Shown here in pieces: positions 34,765 through 43,084 of a DNA stretch of 64,000 nt. The translations under genes were made by a program, and so were the position numbers. Under the pieces are notes generated by a model. That model was given only the letters and a program-made list of their open reading frames with translations. It did not search any database and was not told the origin of the DNA. Origin of the DNA: Natronolimnobius baerhuensis (GTDB taxonomy: Archaea; Halobacteriota; Halobacteria; Halobacteriales; Natrialbaceae); NCBI RefSeq assembly GCF_002177135.1, contig NZ_MWPH01000001.1, positions 62,001 to 126,000 on the forward strand. The letters are read 5' to 3'. Every line of letters starts with the position of its first letter. Position 1 is the stretch's first letter.

Positions 34765-35838
34765 TCACTCGAGTGCAACCGACTCGCCCGCTTCGGCGGA
34801 GCGATAGATCGCATCGATGACGCGCTGGACGGTCAGCCCCTGTTCGACGGTGTTCAGTTCGGGGGCCTCGCCCGCGGCGACGGCCTCGAGGAAGCGCTCG
34901 TCGCTGCCGGCCCAGCCGGTGCGCTCGAGTGCGCCGTCGGCGAGCGTCACGTCGAGCGTGTGGTCTGTGCCCTGCGTTCCGCTCTGGAACATCGTCAACT
35001 CCTCGCCGCCGAGATCGAGCGCCGCGCCAGCCTCAGTGCCGCGGGCGACGAACGCCTGTGTGTCGGGTTGGTTTGCAGCCCAGGTGACCTCGAGCGAAAT
35101 CGTTCGGTCGTCTGCACAGCGGATCATTGCGGTTGCGGAGTCTTCGACGTCGAAAACGGCGTCGTCGGTTTCGTCGTACCAGTCGCCGGGGTCGACGTAG
35201 TCGTCGCGGTGGCCGAACTCGGTTCGCGTGACGGCGAAGACGTCCTCGACGGCGGGGTAGTCCATGAGATACAGCGCGAAGTCGATGGCGTGGACGCCGA
35301 TGTCGACGACTGCGCCGCCACCGGACAGTTCTTTTTCGGTGAACCACGAGCCGACACCCGGGATTCCTCGGCGGCGGACGTAGTTCGCGTCGACGTGGGT
35401 AATGTCGCCGAAGTGGCCCGCTCGCTGGTACTCTTTGAACACTTCCGTGGCGGTCGAGACGCGGTTGTGGAAGTTTACCATGCAGAACCCGTCCGAAGCC
35501 GAAGCCGCCGCGGCGATCCGCTCGGCGCTTGCGAGGTCGTTCGCGAGTGGCTTCTCACAGAGCACGTCGTAGCCTCGCTCGAGGGCGGCGACGACAGCGT
35601 CCTCGTGGAACGCGTTCGGCGTCGAGACAGCGACTGCGTCGAGGTCCTCGCCGTCGTACATCGACGCAAAGTCCTCGTAGGTCGTCGCGCCGTAGGACTG
35701 GGCGAACTTCTCGCGCGTTTCGGGGACGATATCTGCACCGGCGACGACCTCGTGGCCGAGTTCCGTGGCGTTCGTTGCGTGGGTCTGGCCCATAAATCCG
35801 AGGCCGACGACACCGAGTCTGACTGTCTTAGAACGCAT
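34765..35838 (-). CDS. Gfo/Idh/MocA-family oxidoreductase
   Basis: A 357-residue NAD(P)-dependent sugar dehydrogenase-type enzyme. The Rossmann motif is RLGVVGLGFMGQTHA, the catalytic-lysine motif is EKPLAND (with Lys), and the second half is the usual beta-sheet domain (TEKELSGGGAVVDIGVHAIDF, where the His/Asp pair lies). Haloarchaeal members oxidise sugars such as xylose or inositol-type substrates, but the substrate here is unknown. The start MRSKTVRLGVVG was used; an upstream ATG at 35865 would add nine residues. A TATA-like TTTTTATAC on the minus strand lies near 35960. Confidence 0.83.
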   Translation of the reverse strand: MRSKTVRLGVVGLGFMGQTHATNATELGHEVVAGADIVPETREKFAQSYGATTYEDFASMYDGEDLDAVAVSTPNAFHEDAVVAALERGYDVLCEKPLANDLASAERIAAAASASDGFCMVNFHNRVSTATEVFKEYQRAGHFGDITHVDANYVRRRGIPGVGSWFTEKELSGGGAVVDIGVHAIDFALYLMDYPAVEDVFAVTRTEFGHRDDYVDPGDWYDETDDAVFDVEDSATAMIRCADDRTISLEVTWAANQPDTQAFVARGTEAGAALDLGGEELTMFQSGTQGTDHTLDVTLADGALERTGWAGSDERFLEAVAAGEAPELNTVEQGLTVQRVIDAIYRSAEAGESVALE

Positions 35839-35975
35839 ACACTGACCAATCATAGCAGTGCTCATACGATTTACTGTCTATCATTTCCGGCATACCCGCT
35901 GTCTGGGTCGCTGGAACTGATCAATGTGCCCGATAGACTGCAGGCGGATTCCTCGAGTATGTATAAAAATCGATG

Positions 35976-36152
35976 TTAGCAGAAGTACACCCAGAAGGTG
36001 TGATCGTTCGCGCAGTCGATTGTCCGGTACTCCCCGAATGCAGCGACGTACGGTCTGACCTGTAGATCCACGTCCGCCGTTGGAACCGGGATTGTACTGG
36101 TGTCTCCGCAGTGTGGGCACGCCACCGCTTGGGTTTCTGTCACCTGTTCCAT
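35976..36152 (-). CDS. Small zinc-ribbon protein (58 aa)
   Basis: A 58-residue protein starting MEQVTETQAVACPHCGDTS, with a further Cys at RTIDCAND and Cys at the C-terminus (VYFC): a CPHC knuckle followed by a second Cys/His pair is the plan of a single zinc ribbon. Its promoter region is A/T-rich and contains a TATA-like taaaaataa about 30-40 nt upstream. It is too small to be obvious among the open frames but has good coding structure. It may bind a nucleic acid or protein; no function is known. Confidence 0.65.
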   Translation of the reverse strand: MEQVTETQAVACPHCGDTSTIPVPTADVDLQVRPYVAAFGEYRTIDCANDHTFWVYFC

Positions 36153-36307
36153 TGTGAATCAGTGCATGTACAACACGAACAATAATGAATTATTTTTAGC
36201 TCGAGGTGATAACTCTGGACTGCCGACGTAAGTGGTGACTGGCGGGAGTCTCGTTGCTTTCGAACTCGAGTCCACTACTATAATCGTTCAGCGAGAACCG
36301 AACGCGT

Positions 36308-36523
36308 ATGGACAGATCCAGACTTGCACTGGCAGCACTCGCAGTCTTCGCCTGGTGTGTGACCCTCGCTTCCCACCTCATTACACGCGTGACGACCACT
36401 GAATCCGAGCGAATTGAGTGGACCGAACGACGGAACCTTTTCTTGCTCGTCTCGAGTCTCGCGACGAACACGCTGGTGTTTACTACCATTTGTCGAGTGC
36501 TCCAGCGGCGACTACGTCGCTGA
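36308..36523 (+). CDS. Small hypothetical membrane protein
   Basis: A 71-residue protein with two hydrophobic stretches (LALAALAVFAWCVTLASHL and LFLLVSSLATNTLVFTTI) joined by a short charged loop, and a basic C-terminus. It ends 58 nt before the NTP pyrophosphatase gene, which may be co-transcribed. Part of its sequence also appears in another frame of a longer open frame beginning at 36414, which is a shadow. Confidence 0.6.
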   Translation: MDRSRLALAALAVFAWCVTLASHLITRVTTTESERIEWTERRNLFLLVSSLATNTLVFTTICRVLQRRLRR

Positions 36524-36581
36524 CTCGACCGCATCGCCAGCAACCGACGCCTATTTTCCCATAGCGCACCCCAACGCAGAC

Positions 36582-37130
36582 ATGTCTGTCCGCTTTGTCA
36601 CCGGGAACGAGGGGAAAGCACGCGAGGCCCAGACCTATCTCGAGGGCATCACGAGCGTCGAACAAATCGAGTACGATTACACCGAAATCCAGAGTGACTC
36701 GCTCGAGGAAATTGCCGCCCACGGCGCGCGCGAGGCCTACGAGGAACTGGGCGCGACAGACCCCGTCCTCGTCGGCGACGCCGGCCTGTTCGTCGACGCA
36801 CTCGAGGGATTCCCCGGTCCCTACTCGGCCTATGTTGAGGATACAGTCGGCCTCGAGCGCCTCTGGCGACTGGTCAGCGAGGAGGAGAACAATCGCGCCC
36901 ACTTCAAGACAGTGCTCGCGTTCGCTGACGGCGAGCGAACGGAGACCTTCGAGGGCCGCGTTAGCGGGACGATTGTTGCCCCGCGCGGCGAAGGCGGGTT
37001 CGGCTACGATCCGATCTTCGAGTACAACGGCCAGACGTTCGCGGAAATGAGCACCGAGGAGAAAAACGCGATTTCACACCGTGGCCGTGCACTCGCTGAG
37101 TTTTCGGAGTGGCTCGCGGCGCAGGAGTAA
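36582..37130 (+). CDS. Non-canonical purine NTP pyrophosphatase (RdgB/HAM1-like)
   Basis: A 182-residue house-cleaning enzyme that hydrolyses dITP, ITP and XTP to monophosphates. The N-terminal VRFVTGNEGKAREAQTYL is the nucleotide-binding signature, and the catalytic/metal region is seen in VGDAGLFVDALEGFPGPYSAYVEDTVG and GEGGFGYDPIFEYNGQTFAEMS. Length and motifs fit the archaeal family. The start MSVRFVTGNEG was chosen because the family begins at the first strand; the ATG at 36414 adds sequence from the upstream gene's frame. Confidence 0.9.
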   Translation: MSVRFVTGNEGKAREAQTYLEGITSVEQIEYDYTEIQSDSLEEIAAHGAREAYEELGATDPVLVGDAGLFVDALEGFPGPYSAYVEDTVGLERLWRLVSEEENNRAHFKTVLAFADGERTETFEGRVSGTIVAPRGEGGFGYDPIFEYNGQTFAEMSTEEKNAISHRGRALAEFSEWLAAQE

Positions 37131-37458
37131 GTACTCGAATCGAACTTTGTCGATCTGTAGTAACAACTGAAACTGGTTACATACCAATCGCATCGCTGTC
37201 GTGCAATTAGGTGTGCACTGCCGTTCAGTGGCACTATAATCCTTGTTTTTGCTTCTCTAGACCACCTCGCATTACGCTTTGAGCTCCCTTTGTCTGTCTC
37301 TGCGAAATACTTATATCGTAAAATCCCAATACTAGATTTGCTACGATCACGTCGGTGTGTCGACGTATGGGCTGATTCGAGACTGGCTATCGATAAAGCG
37401 TCGATATATGGCCCAACGAAGACACTGCTGGCCACCAACCAAATCTAAAAATCCAACT
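37131..37458. other. Gene-free region upstream of arsR
   Basis: No gene was seen. The 328 bases are noticeably poorer in GC than the neighbours. A TATA-like tacttatatcg occurs near 37306 and another at about 37407 (gatatatgg), and an A-rich string (aaatctaaaaatc) lies just before the arsR start, so more than one promoter element may exist. No conserved inverted repeat of the ArsR type was recognised with confidence. Confidence 0.45.
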
Positions 37459-37860
37459 ATGACGAATGACACTAACATGCCCGACACGCTCGAGGATGCG
37501 TGCCAAACCCTCGAGCAACTGTACGACGGTACTGATTCGGACCCAATCGCGGGCCTCGAGGAACGACGACCGGCTGATGACGCGGTTGGGACGCAAGCGA
37601 CCGTTTTCGGCGCGCTTGCGAACGAGCATCGCGTTCGACTGCTCGAGGCGCTTCGGGACGGCGAACTCTGTGCCTGTGAATTGCAGGTCGTCCTCGAGGC
37701 ACCCCAGTCGACGGTCGCAACGCACCTTCGAACGCTTCGGGAAGTCGGACTCGTCAAGACTCGCAAGAAAGGCAAGTGGACGTACTACCGAGTCGCCGAT
37801 ACGGCGGTCTTCGAACTCCTCGATATTGCGGCCGCCGTTGATGTCCCGACCGATGCCTAA
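37459..37860 (+). CDS. arsR: ArsR-family metalloid-sensing repressor
   Basis: A 133-residue winged-helix repressor. The core is ATVFGALANEHRVRLLEAL, the metal-sensing motif in alpha-3 is ELCACEL with C71 and C73, and the recognition helix is APQSTVATHLRTLREVGLV, followed by the wing KKGKWTYYRV. Two vicinal Cys are the usual As(III)/Sb(III) ligands. The gene is followed after 18 bases by arsM, so it is expected to repress that operon until arsenite binds. The start MTNDTNMPDTLED is likely; MPDTLED at 37477 is possible. Confidence 0.88.
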   Translation: MTNDTNMPDTLEDACQTLEQLYDGTDSDPIAGLEERRPADDAVGTQATVFGALANEHRVRLLEALRDGELCACELQVVLEAPQSTVATHLRTLREVGLVKTRKKGKWTYYRVADTAVFELLDIAAAVDVPTDA

Positions 37861-37878
37861 CCGATACCCCTCATTCCC

Positions 37879-38706
37879 ATGACAGACTCATCCACGAACG
37901 ACGACTCGACGGATCGACGTGCAAGTGTCCGCGAAACATACGGCACCCTCGCGGAAGTTGGCGAGAGTTGCTGTGAGACTGACTCACCAGACGATCACTC
38001 GTGTTCGACGGCATCCGAAAACGAGATGGCCGGAGACGAACGTGCAAACGCGAACCCCGTTGCCGACGCATCTCGATCTCTGGCACTCGGTTACGACGGC
38101 GACGATCTTGAGGAGGTACCCGACGGGTCGAACCTTGGACTCGGCTGTGGTAACCCGGTCGCAGTGGCTGCGCTCGAGGCGGGTGAGTCCGTCCTCGACC
38201 TCGGTTCTGGTGGCGGGTTCGACTGCTTCCTCGCGGCACAGGAAGTCGGTCCCGAGGGGCAGGTAATCGGCGTCGACATGACGCCCGAAATGATTGATCG
38301 AGCCCGCGAGAACGCTCGAGAGAGCGAGTTTGACCACGTTGAGTTTCGCCTCGGTGAGATTGAACACCTGCCGGTGGCCAACGAGACTATCGACGTCATC
38401 CTCTCGAACTGCGTTGTCAACCTCTCATCGGCGAAGCCGCAGGTATTCAGAGAGGCCTTCAGAGTCCTCCGTCCTGGCGGGAAGCTGGCGATTTCTGACC
38501 TCGTTGCAACCGAGCCGTTGCCCCCAGCGGTTCGAGACGACCCCGAGAAAATCGACGCCTGCGTTGGCGGCGCAGCAACAATTGATGAACTCGAACGCTG
38601 GCTCGCAGCCGCCGGATTCGTCGACGGTTCGATTACTGTCGACGGCGAGTGGACCGAGGACTTGCCGATTGTCTCTGCGCGTATCAACGCCAGAAAACCA
38701 GCCTGA
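37879..38706 (+). CDS. arsM: Arsenite methyltransferase ArsM
   Basis: A 275-residue SAM-dependent methyltransferase. The SAM motif is VLDLGSGGGFDC (about 106-116) and VIGVDMTPEMID is motif II. The three arsenic-binding Cys of ArsM are found in equivalent places: a Cys pair C31-C32 in GESCCETD, C178 in LSNCVVN and C228 in KIDACVGGA. It methylates arsenite to volatile or less toxic forms. It lies 18 bases after arsR. The strongly acidic, Cys-containing N-terminus is typical. No arsenite exporter (arsB/acr3) was found in the window. Confidence 0.9.
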   Translation: MTDSSTNDDSTDRRASVRETYGTLAEVGESCCETDSPDDHSCSTASENEMAGDERANANPVADASRSLALGYDGDDLEEVPDGSNLGLGCGNPVAVAALEAGESVLDLGSGGGFDCFLAAQEVGPEGQVIGVDMTPEMIDRARENARESEFDHVEFRLGEIEHLPVANETIDVILSNCVVNLSSAKPQVFREAFRVLRPGGKLAISDLVATEPLPPAVRDDPEKIDACVGGAATIDELERWLAAAGFVDGSITVDGEWTEDLPIVSARINARKPA

Positions 38707-38721
38707 ACGACTCAGCTACCC

Positions 38722-39207
38722 TTACGCTCGTGGATCGCGGTCCGGCCCCGGATACGCGCCGCCTTCGACCGCCTCGTACAGACTCTCCGGATCGAACAGC
38801 AGCGTGAACGCATCCGGCGGGCGGACGCTCACCGAAAGCCGAGGCTGCATCGACAGTCCCGCTTTCGCCGAATTCAGGTGTTCGTCGTCACTGAGCAGGT
38901 GCGCCGCCTCGCCGCGGTAGGCCGACGCCAGCGCCGGGTGATCTTCCGGCGGGTGCTCGACCGCGACGCGCTCGGCCTCGAGTCGCTCCCGATGTGCGGC
39001 CGCGAGGTCTTCGTCCGCGAGCGTTGCCACGAGTTGTTCCGTGCGCTCGAGGAGGTGATCGCTCGCGACGAGTTCAACCCAGTCGTGCCGGCGGACGTGA
39101 TCGAGTGCCGCGCGGGCGTCACCGTCGACGAACAGGTCTTCGGCGAGCACCGCTGCGTCGGCGACCACACGGGCGGGATTCGGCTGCTCTATGTCTCGCT
39201 CAGCCAT
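38722..39207 (-). CDS. PIN-like protein (DUF7384-like)
   Basis: A 161-residue acidic protein. The start MAERDIEQPNPARVVADAAVLAEDLF has the pattern of the first beta-strand/helix of PIN-domain RNases (acidic residue, then LAEDLF), and AHLLSDDEHL near residue 120 is like the last PIN acidic motif. It is a recurrent haloarchaeal family (DUF7384-like, from memory). It lies between arsM and mutS and is overlapped at its start by a 40-residue open frame, an arrangement like a small toxin-antitoxin pair, but no activity is known. An ATG one codon upstream is also possible. Confidence 0.68.
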   Translation of the reverse strand: MAERDIEQPNPARVVADAAVLAEDLFVDGDARAALDHVRRHDWVELVASDHLLERTEQLVATLADEDLAAAHRERLEAERVAVEHPPEDHPALASAYRGEAAHLLSDDEHLNSAKAGLSMQPRLSVSVRPPDAFTLLFDPESLYEAVEGGAYPGPDRDPRA

Positions 39208-39322
39208 CATTGCCCTCCTGTTCGTCGTTCTCGCTCTCGAGGTCGTCGGCCGTCGCACGAATCTCCTCGCGGTCGATGTCGTACGCCGCGGCTCGCTCGA
39301 ACAGTGTCGCCCAGTCAGTCAT
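39200..39322 (-). CDS. Small acidic protein (40 aa) coupled to the PIN-like gene
   Basis: A 40-residue acidic protein MTDWATLFERAAAYDIDREE, then IRATADDLESENDEQEGNDG. It has a helical N-terminal half and an acidic tail. Its stop overlaps the ATG of the PIN-like gene by several bases (ATGATGGCTGA), so the two are translated together. Antitoxin- or cofactor-like role is only inferred from the arrangement. It is located 39 nt beyond the mutS stop codon. Confidence 0.62.
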   Translation of the reverse strand: MTDWATLFERAAAYDIDREEIRATADDLESENDEQEGNDG

Positions 39323-39361
39323 AACCAGACGTTCGAGAGCGAGACAAAAAATACGCGCGTC

Positions 39362-42031
39362 TCAGTCGTCTCTGTCTGTAAGGCGTTGTTGGAGTGTCTG
39401 CACTTTCGAGACCAACTCGATTGGCGGTGTCGTGTTCACGTCGAGGGTCTCGAGATCTTCAAGTACAGCCTTCGCTTCGGGATCGATAGTCTCTCCCTCG
39501 TCGGTTTCGGACTCGCCCGCCGACTGGCCACCGTCCGGGCTCGCTGCACCGCTGAACTGTCCGCTGCCGAGGTCGAACACTGCCTGGACGGGATCGCTCG
39601 AGCCACCGCCTTTCGCTTCGATGGCTTTCTCTTCGCGCAGGCGCTCGAGGACGTCTCTCGAGCGCTCGACGACGGGGTCGGGGACGCCGGCGAGATCGGC
39701 GACGTGAATCCCGTAGGAGCGATCCGTCGGGCCGTCCCGGACGGTTCGCAGAAAGGTCACGTCGCCGTCGCGTTCGTCGGCTGCAATGTGGACGTTGGCG
39801 ACACGCGGGAGGCTGTCTGCGAGGCCGGTCAGTTCGTGGTAGTGGGTCGCAAATAGGGTTTTGGCCTGCACTTCGTTGTGCAGGTACTCCGTGGCCGCCC
39901 AGGCAATCGAGATGCCGTCGTACGTTGCGGTGCCGCGGCCGACTTCGTCCAGAATGACGAGCGACTCCTCGGTCGCGGCGTGCAGGATGTTCGAGAGTTC
40001 GCTCATCTCGACCATAAACGTCGAGCGCCCCTGTGCGAGTTCGTCCAGTGCGCCGACGCGGGTGAAGATGCCGTCCACGAGGCCGATCTCGGCCTCTTTT
40101 GCGGGGACGAAACTGCCGATTTGGGCCAGCAGGGTGATCCCAGCCACCTGGCGCATGTACGTCGATTTGCCGGACATGTTGGGCCCGGTCACGACGAGAA
40201 AGCCGCGATCCTTGTCCATCCGCACGTCGTTCGGCACGAACTCCGTCGTCTGCTCGACGACGGGGTGGCGACCCTGCTCGAGTCGAAGGTCATCGCCCTG
40301 GTGCAGGTCGGGCTTGACCCACCGATTTTCTGCGGCGTGTGAGGCAAGACTCGAGAGCGCATCGACCGTTGCGAGCGCTCGGCCAACGTCTTGCAGCAAC
40401 TCGGCGCGGGCGGCGACCTCCTCGCGGAGTTCTTCGAACAACTCGTACTCGAGTTCGCCGCGTTGTTCCTCGAGTCGGAGGATTTCGCGCTCTTTGTCCT
40501 CGAGTTCGTCGGTCGTGAATCGCTTCGAGTTCTTCAGCGTCTTGATCTGCTCGTAGTGGTCAGGGACGCCGTCAGCGGCGGATTTGCCGACCTGGATGTA
40601 GTAGCCGTCTGTCTTGTTCCGGTCGACGGTGACGTGGCTGAGGCTGTACTTTCCTTTCTCGCGCTCAGCGAGAGTGTCGAGCCACTCTTTGACTTCCTCG
40701 TGTTGGTCGATCACCTCGTCAAGGTCGGGGTCGTAGCCTCGCTGGAAGAGTTCGCCCTGCGTGACCGTCGACGGCGGATCGTCGGCAATGGCCTCTGCGA
40801 GCGTCTCGCGTAACTCGCGGGCGGCCTCGCGATCCGGGCGGTCGACGATTTCCGAAAGCGGTGACTCCGTGAGGTCGGGACTCGAGGCAATCGTCTCCGC
40901 GAGTGCGGGGAGGACGCCGAGCGTCTCCGCTGCTGAGCGCAGATCCCGCGCATCAGCGCTGCCGTGGCTCGCCTTCGATGCCAGTCGCGCCAGATCGTAC
41001 GCCTCTCCGAGTTGGTCCTGTATTTCGTCGCGTGCGAGTGCGGCCGAGGCGAGGGCGTCGACTGACTCCTGCCGGCGCTCGAGGACCTCGAGCGAGCGTC
41101 GCGGGCGCTGGAGCCACTCTTTGAGGAGGCGACCGCCCGCGCTGGTTTCGGTGTGGTCGATAGTCTCGAACAACGAGCCGTCGCGGTCGCCTTGCATCGT
41201 CTCCGTCAACTCGAGATTGCGCTGGGTGGTCGCATCCAGCGTGACGTGATCGTCGCCGTGATGGGCCTGAATGCGGGTCATCGAGGCGAGGACGCCCGCG
41301 CCGGTCTCTGCGACGTACTCGAGGATCGCGCCAGCGGCGGCAATCGTCGGCGTGCCGACTGCGAGTCGGTCGACTGTTTCGCGGCCAAAGTGGTCGCCGA
41401 CGGCGTGGTCCGCGCGTTTGGGTGCGAAGGCCTCGGTATCGTGTAGCGTCAGCGTCGCGTCGAGGCGTTCGCGGATCGTGCTCAACAGTTCGTCGTTCGC
41501 GCGGGCGTCGGGTCCCGGCAGCACCTCGACGGGATCGAATCGGTAGAGTTCGGTCAGCGCGTCGTCTTCGTCTTCGGCGTCGGCGACCAGAAAGCGCCCC
41601 GTGGTCACGTCTGCGAACGCGAGGCCGTAGGCTGTGTCGCCGGCACCAACCGCGTCGCCGTCGACCACCGCCGCGAGGTACTGGGCGTCAGCATCCGTCG
41701 TCTCGAGTAAGGTGCCGGGCGTGACGACGCGGACGATTTCGCGGGCGTGGCCGGAGTCGGTTTCGTACTGGTCGGCGACGGCGACGCGGTAGCCGCGTTC
41801 GACCAGGGCCTTGAGGTAGGGCGTCAGATCCGCAAGCGGGACGCCGGCCATCGGATACGACGAGCCGTGTGAGGACTTCTTCGAGAGTTTGAGATCGAGT
41901 TCGTCAGCGACGAGCTCGGCATCTTCGGCGAAGAATTCGTAGAAATCGCCACACTGCATCGCTAGAATATCGGCGTCGGTGTCTGCTTTGAGCGAGAGAA
42001 ACTCCCCGACGATACCCGTCGCCTCTGTCAT
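39362..42031 (-). CDS. mutS: DNA mismatch repair protein MutS
   Basis: An 889-residue MutS1-type mismatch recognition ATPase. The N-terminal mismatch-binding motif is GDFYEFFAEDAELVADELDLKLS (the F-Y-E type residues), the Walker A loop is GPNMSGKST at about residue 613, and the signature VILDEVGRGTATYDGISIAWAATEYLHN and FATHYHEL is complete. A short acidic tail (QFSGAASPDGGQSAGESETDEGE) precedes the C-terminus. It recognises mismatches and recruits MutL, which is encoded 9 kb away at 51391. Start MTEATGIVGEFLSLKAD is typical. Confidence 0.95.
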   Translation of the reverse strand: MTEATGIVGEFLSLKADTDADILAMQCGDFYEFFAEDAELVADELDLKLSKKSSHGSSYPMAGVPLADLTPYLKALVERGYRVAVADQYETDSGHAREIVRVVTPGTLLETTDADAQYLAAVVDGDAVGAGDTAYGLAFADVTTGRFLVADAEDEDDALTELYRFDPVEVLPGPDARANDELLSTIRERLDATLTLHDTEAFAPKRADHAVGDHFGRETVDRLAVGTPTIAAAGAILEYVAETGAGVLASMTRIQAHHGDDHVTLDATTQRNLELTETMQGDRDGSLFETIDHTETSAGGRLLKEWLQRPRRSLEVLERRQESVDALASAALARDEIQDQLGEAYDLARLASKASHGSADARDLRSAAETLGVLPALAETIASSPDLTESPLSEIVDRPDREAARELRETLAEAIADDPPSTVTQGELFQRGYDPDLDEVIDQHEEVKEWLDTLAEREKGKYSLSHVTVDRNKTDGYYIQVGKSAADGVPDHYEQIKTLKNSKRFTTDELEDKEREILRLEEQRGELEYELFEELREEVAARAELLQDVGRALATVDALSSLASHAAENRWVKPDLHQGDDLRLEQGRHPVVEQTTEFVPNDVRMDKDRGFLVVTGPNMSGKSTYMRQVAGITLLAQIGSFVPAKEAEIGLVDGIFTRVGALDELAQGRSTFMVEMSELSNILHAATEESLVILDEVGRGTATYDGISIAWAATEYLHNEVQAKTLFATHYHELTGLADSLPRVANVHIAADERDGDVTFLRTVRDGPTDRSYGIHVADLAGVPDPVVERSRDVLERLREEKAIEAKGGGSSDPVQAVFDLGSGQFSGAASPDGGQSAGESETDEGETIDPEAKAVLEDLETLDVNTTPPIELVSKVQTLQQRLTDRDD

Positions 42032-42120
42032 ACCCGGTGACTATCCCTCCATCGCAAAAACCCTGCGGGATCCGCAGTGGACGTCATCGGGGCCCATTCG
42101 AGTGTCGTTGGCAACTCGAT

Positions 42121-42180
42121 AACAGGAACGGCGTTCGACTGACGGGAACGGCAATCCGCTGACGGGAGCGCCAATCGACT
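42121..42180 (+). repeat. Three 20-bp tandem direct repeats upstream of uspA
   Basis: Three units begin exactly at 42121, 42141 and 42161. Unit 2 is gacgggaacggcaatccgct; units 2 and 3 share 16 of 20 bases and unit 1 shares 14 of 20 with each. They end eight bases before a TATA-like ctatatta, so they occupy the position of an upstream activator or repressor site array. Confidence 0.55.
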
Positions 42181-42187
42181 GGCGGGG

Positions 42188-42195
42188 CTATATTA
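42188..42195 (+). promoter_or_regulatory. TATA-like element of the uspA gene
   Basis: ctatatta is centred about 24 nt before the ATG at 42215, consistent with a leaderless transcript. Three tandem repeats lie immediately upstream. Confidence 0.55.
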
Positions 42196-42214
42196 CGCTC
42201 ACCGTGGTAGTAGG

Positions 42215-43075
42215 ATGGCGTCTCCAGTCATGTCATCATCCCGCAATCATCGTGTTCTGGTTCCGGTCGACGTCCTCGAGGGAGAATCCGTCCCATCGAC
42301 GGTCGTCGACGCGTTCGCGTCGATTCCGGTCGTCTTGCTCGGCTACCGCGAGATTCCTGACCAGACCGCCCCGGAGCAGGCACGCGACCAGTACGGCGAC
42401 CGCGTGCGAGCCGAACTCGAGGAGCTCCGAACGGTGTTCGAAGACGCGAACTGTGACGTGGCGACGCGACTCGCCTTCACTCACGACCGCCTGAAGACGT
42501 TCGAACGCGTCACCGTGGAGGAATCGTGTGACGCCATCCTGTTGCTCAATCCGGCACCCGTCCTCGAGTCGGTCCTCGTCGCACTTCGAAGCGACGTCAC
42601 CGTCGCCCACATGGCACGACTGCTTCGGACCGTACTCGACGGCACGGATCTCGAGGTGACGCTCTTTCACGTCGCCGCTGACGAGGACGGCCGAAACGCG
42701 GGCACGGAACTGCTCGAGACGGCACGGACCGCGCTGGTCGACGAGGGGGTCGCCGCCAATCGGATCGACAGCAGGGTCGTCGTCGGCGGCTCGCCGACGG
42801 ATGCCATTCTCGAGGCGGCCAACGATCACGACCTGCTGGTCGTCGGCGAGAGTCGGCCGTCGGTCCGTCGCTACGTGTTTCGGGATCGGGCCGAACGGCT
42901 GGCGAAACGGACCGTCGATCCGGTGCTCGTGATTCGTGGCGAGTACCTCGAGTCAGCAACTGAAGCGGCGGAGAACGGGAAGACGGCGGACGAAAACCCG
43001 GGCGAAGTACCAGTGACTGACGTGGTCGAGACGGTCGAGAGGGGCGACGAGAGCGGCGGAGACGAGGGTTCCTAA
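42215..43075 (+). CDS. UspA-domain protein (paralogue A)
   Basis: A 286-residue protein. The first domain has NHRVLVPVDVLEGESVPSTVVDA and LGYREIPDQTAPEQARDQYG, a degenerate UspA-like half, and the second has the nucleotide-binding pattern (VVVGGSPTDAILEAANDHDLLVVGESRPSVRRYVFRD, VDPVLVIRG). The protein binds nucleotide or serves in stress signalling by family. It ends nine bases from the convergent paralogue at 43085. Start at 42215 matches the TATA spacing; ATG at 42230 is possible. Its C-terminal tail is acidic and disordered. Confidence 0.82.
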   Translation: MASPVMSSSRNHRVLVPVDVLEGESVPSTVVDAFASIPVVLLGYREIPDQTAPEQARDQYGDRVRAELEELRTVFEDANCDVATRLAFTHDRLKTFERVTVEESCDAILLLNPAPVLESVLVALRSDVTVAHMARLLRTVLDGTDLEVTLFHVAADEDGRNAGTELLETARTALVDEGVAANRIDSRVVVGGSPTDAILEAANDHDLLVVGESRPSVRRYVFRDRAERLAKRTVDPVLVIRGEYLESATEAAENGKTADENPGEVPVTDVVETVERGDESGGDEGS

Positions 43076-43084
43076 CCGTCGTTC

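Noticed and set aside
34471-35979. 502-codon plus-strand frame opposite the Gfo/Idh/MocA gene
   Set aside because: Antisense shadow; begins inside the membrane protein gene in another frame and has no domain.
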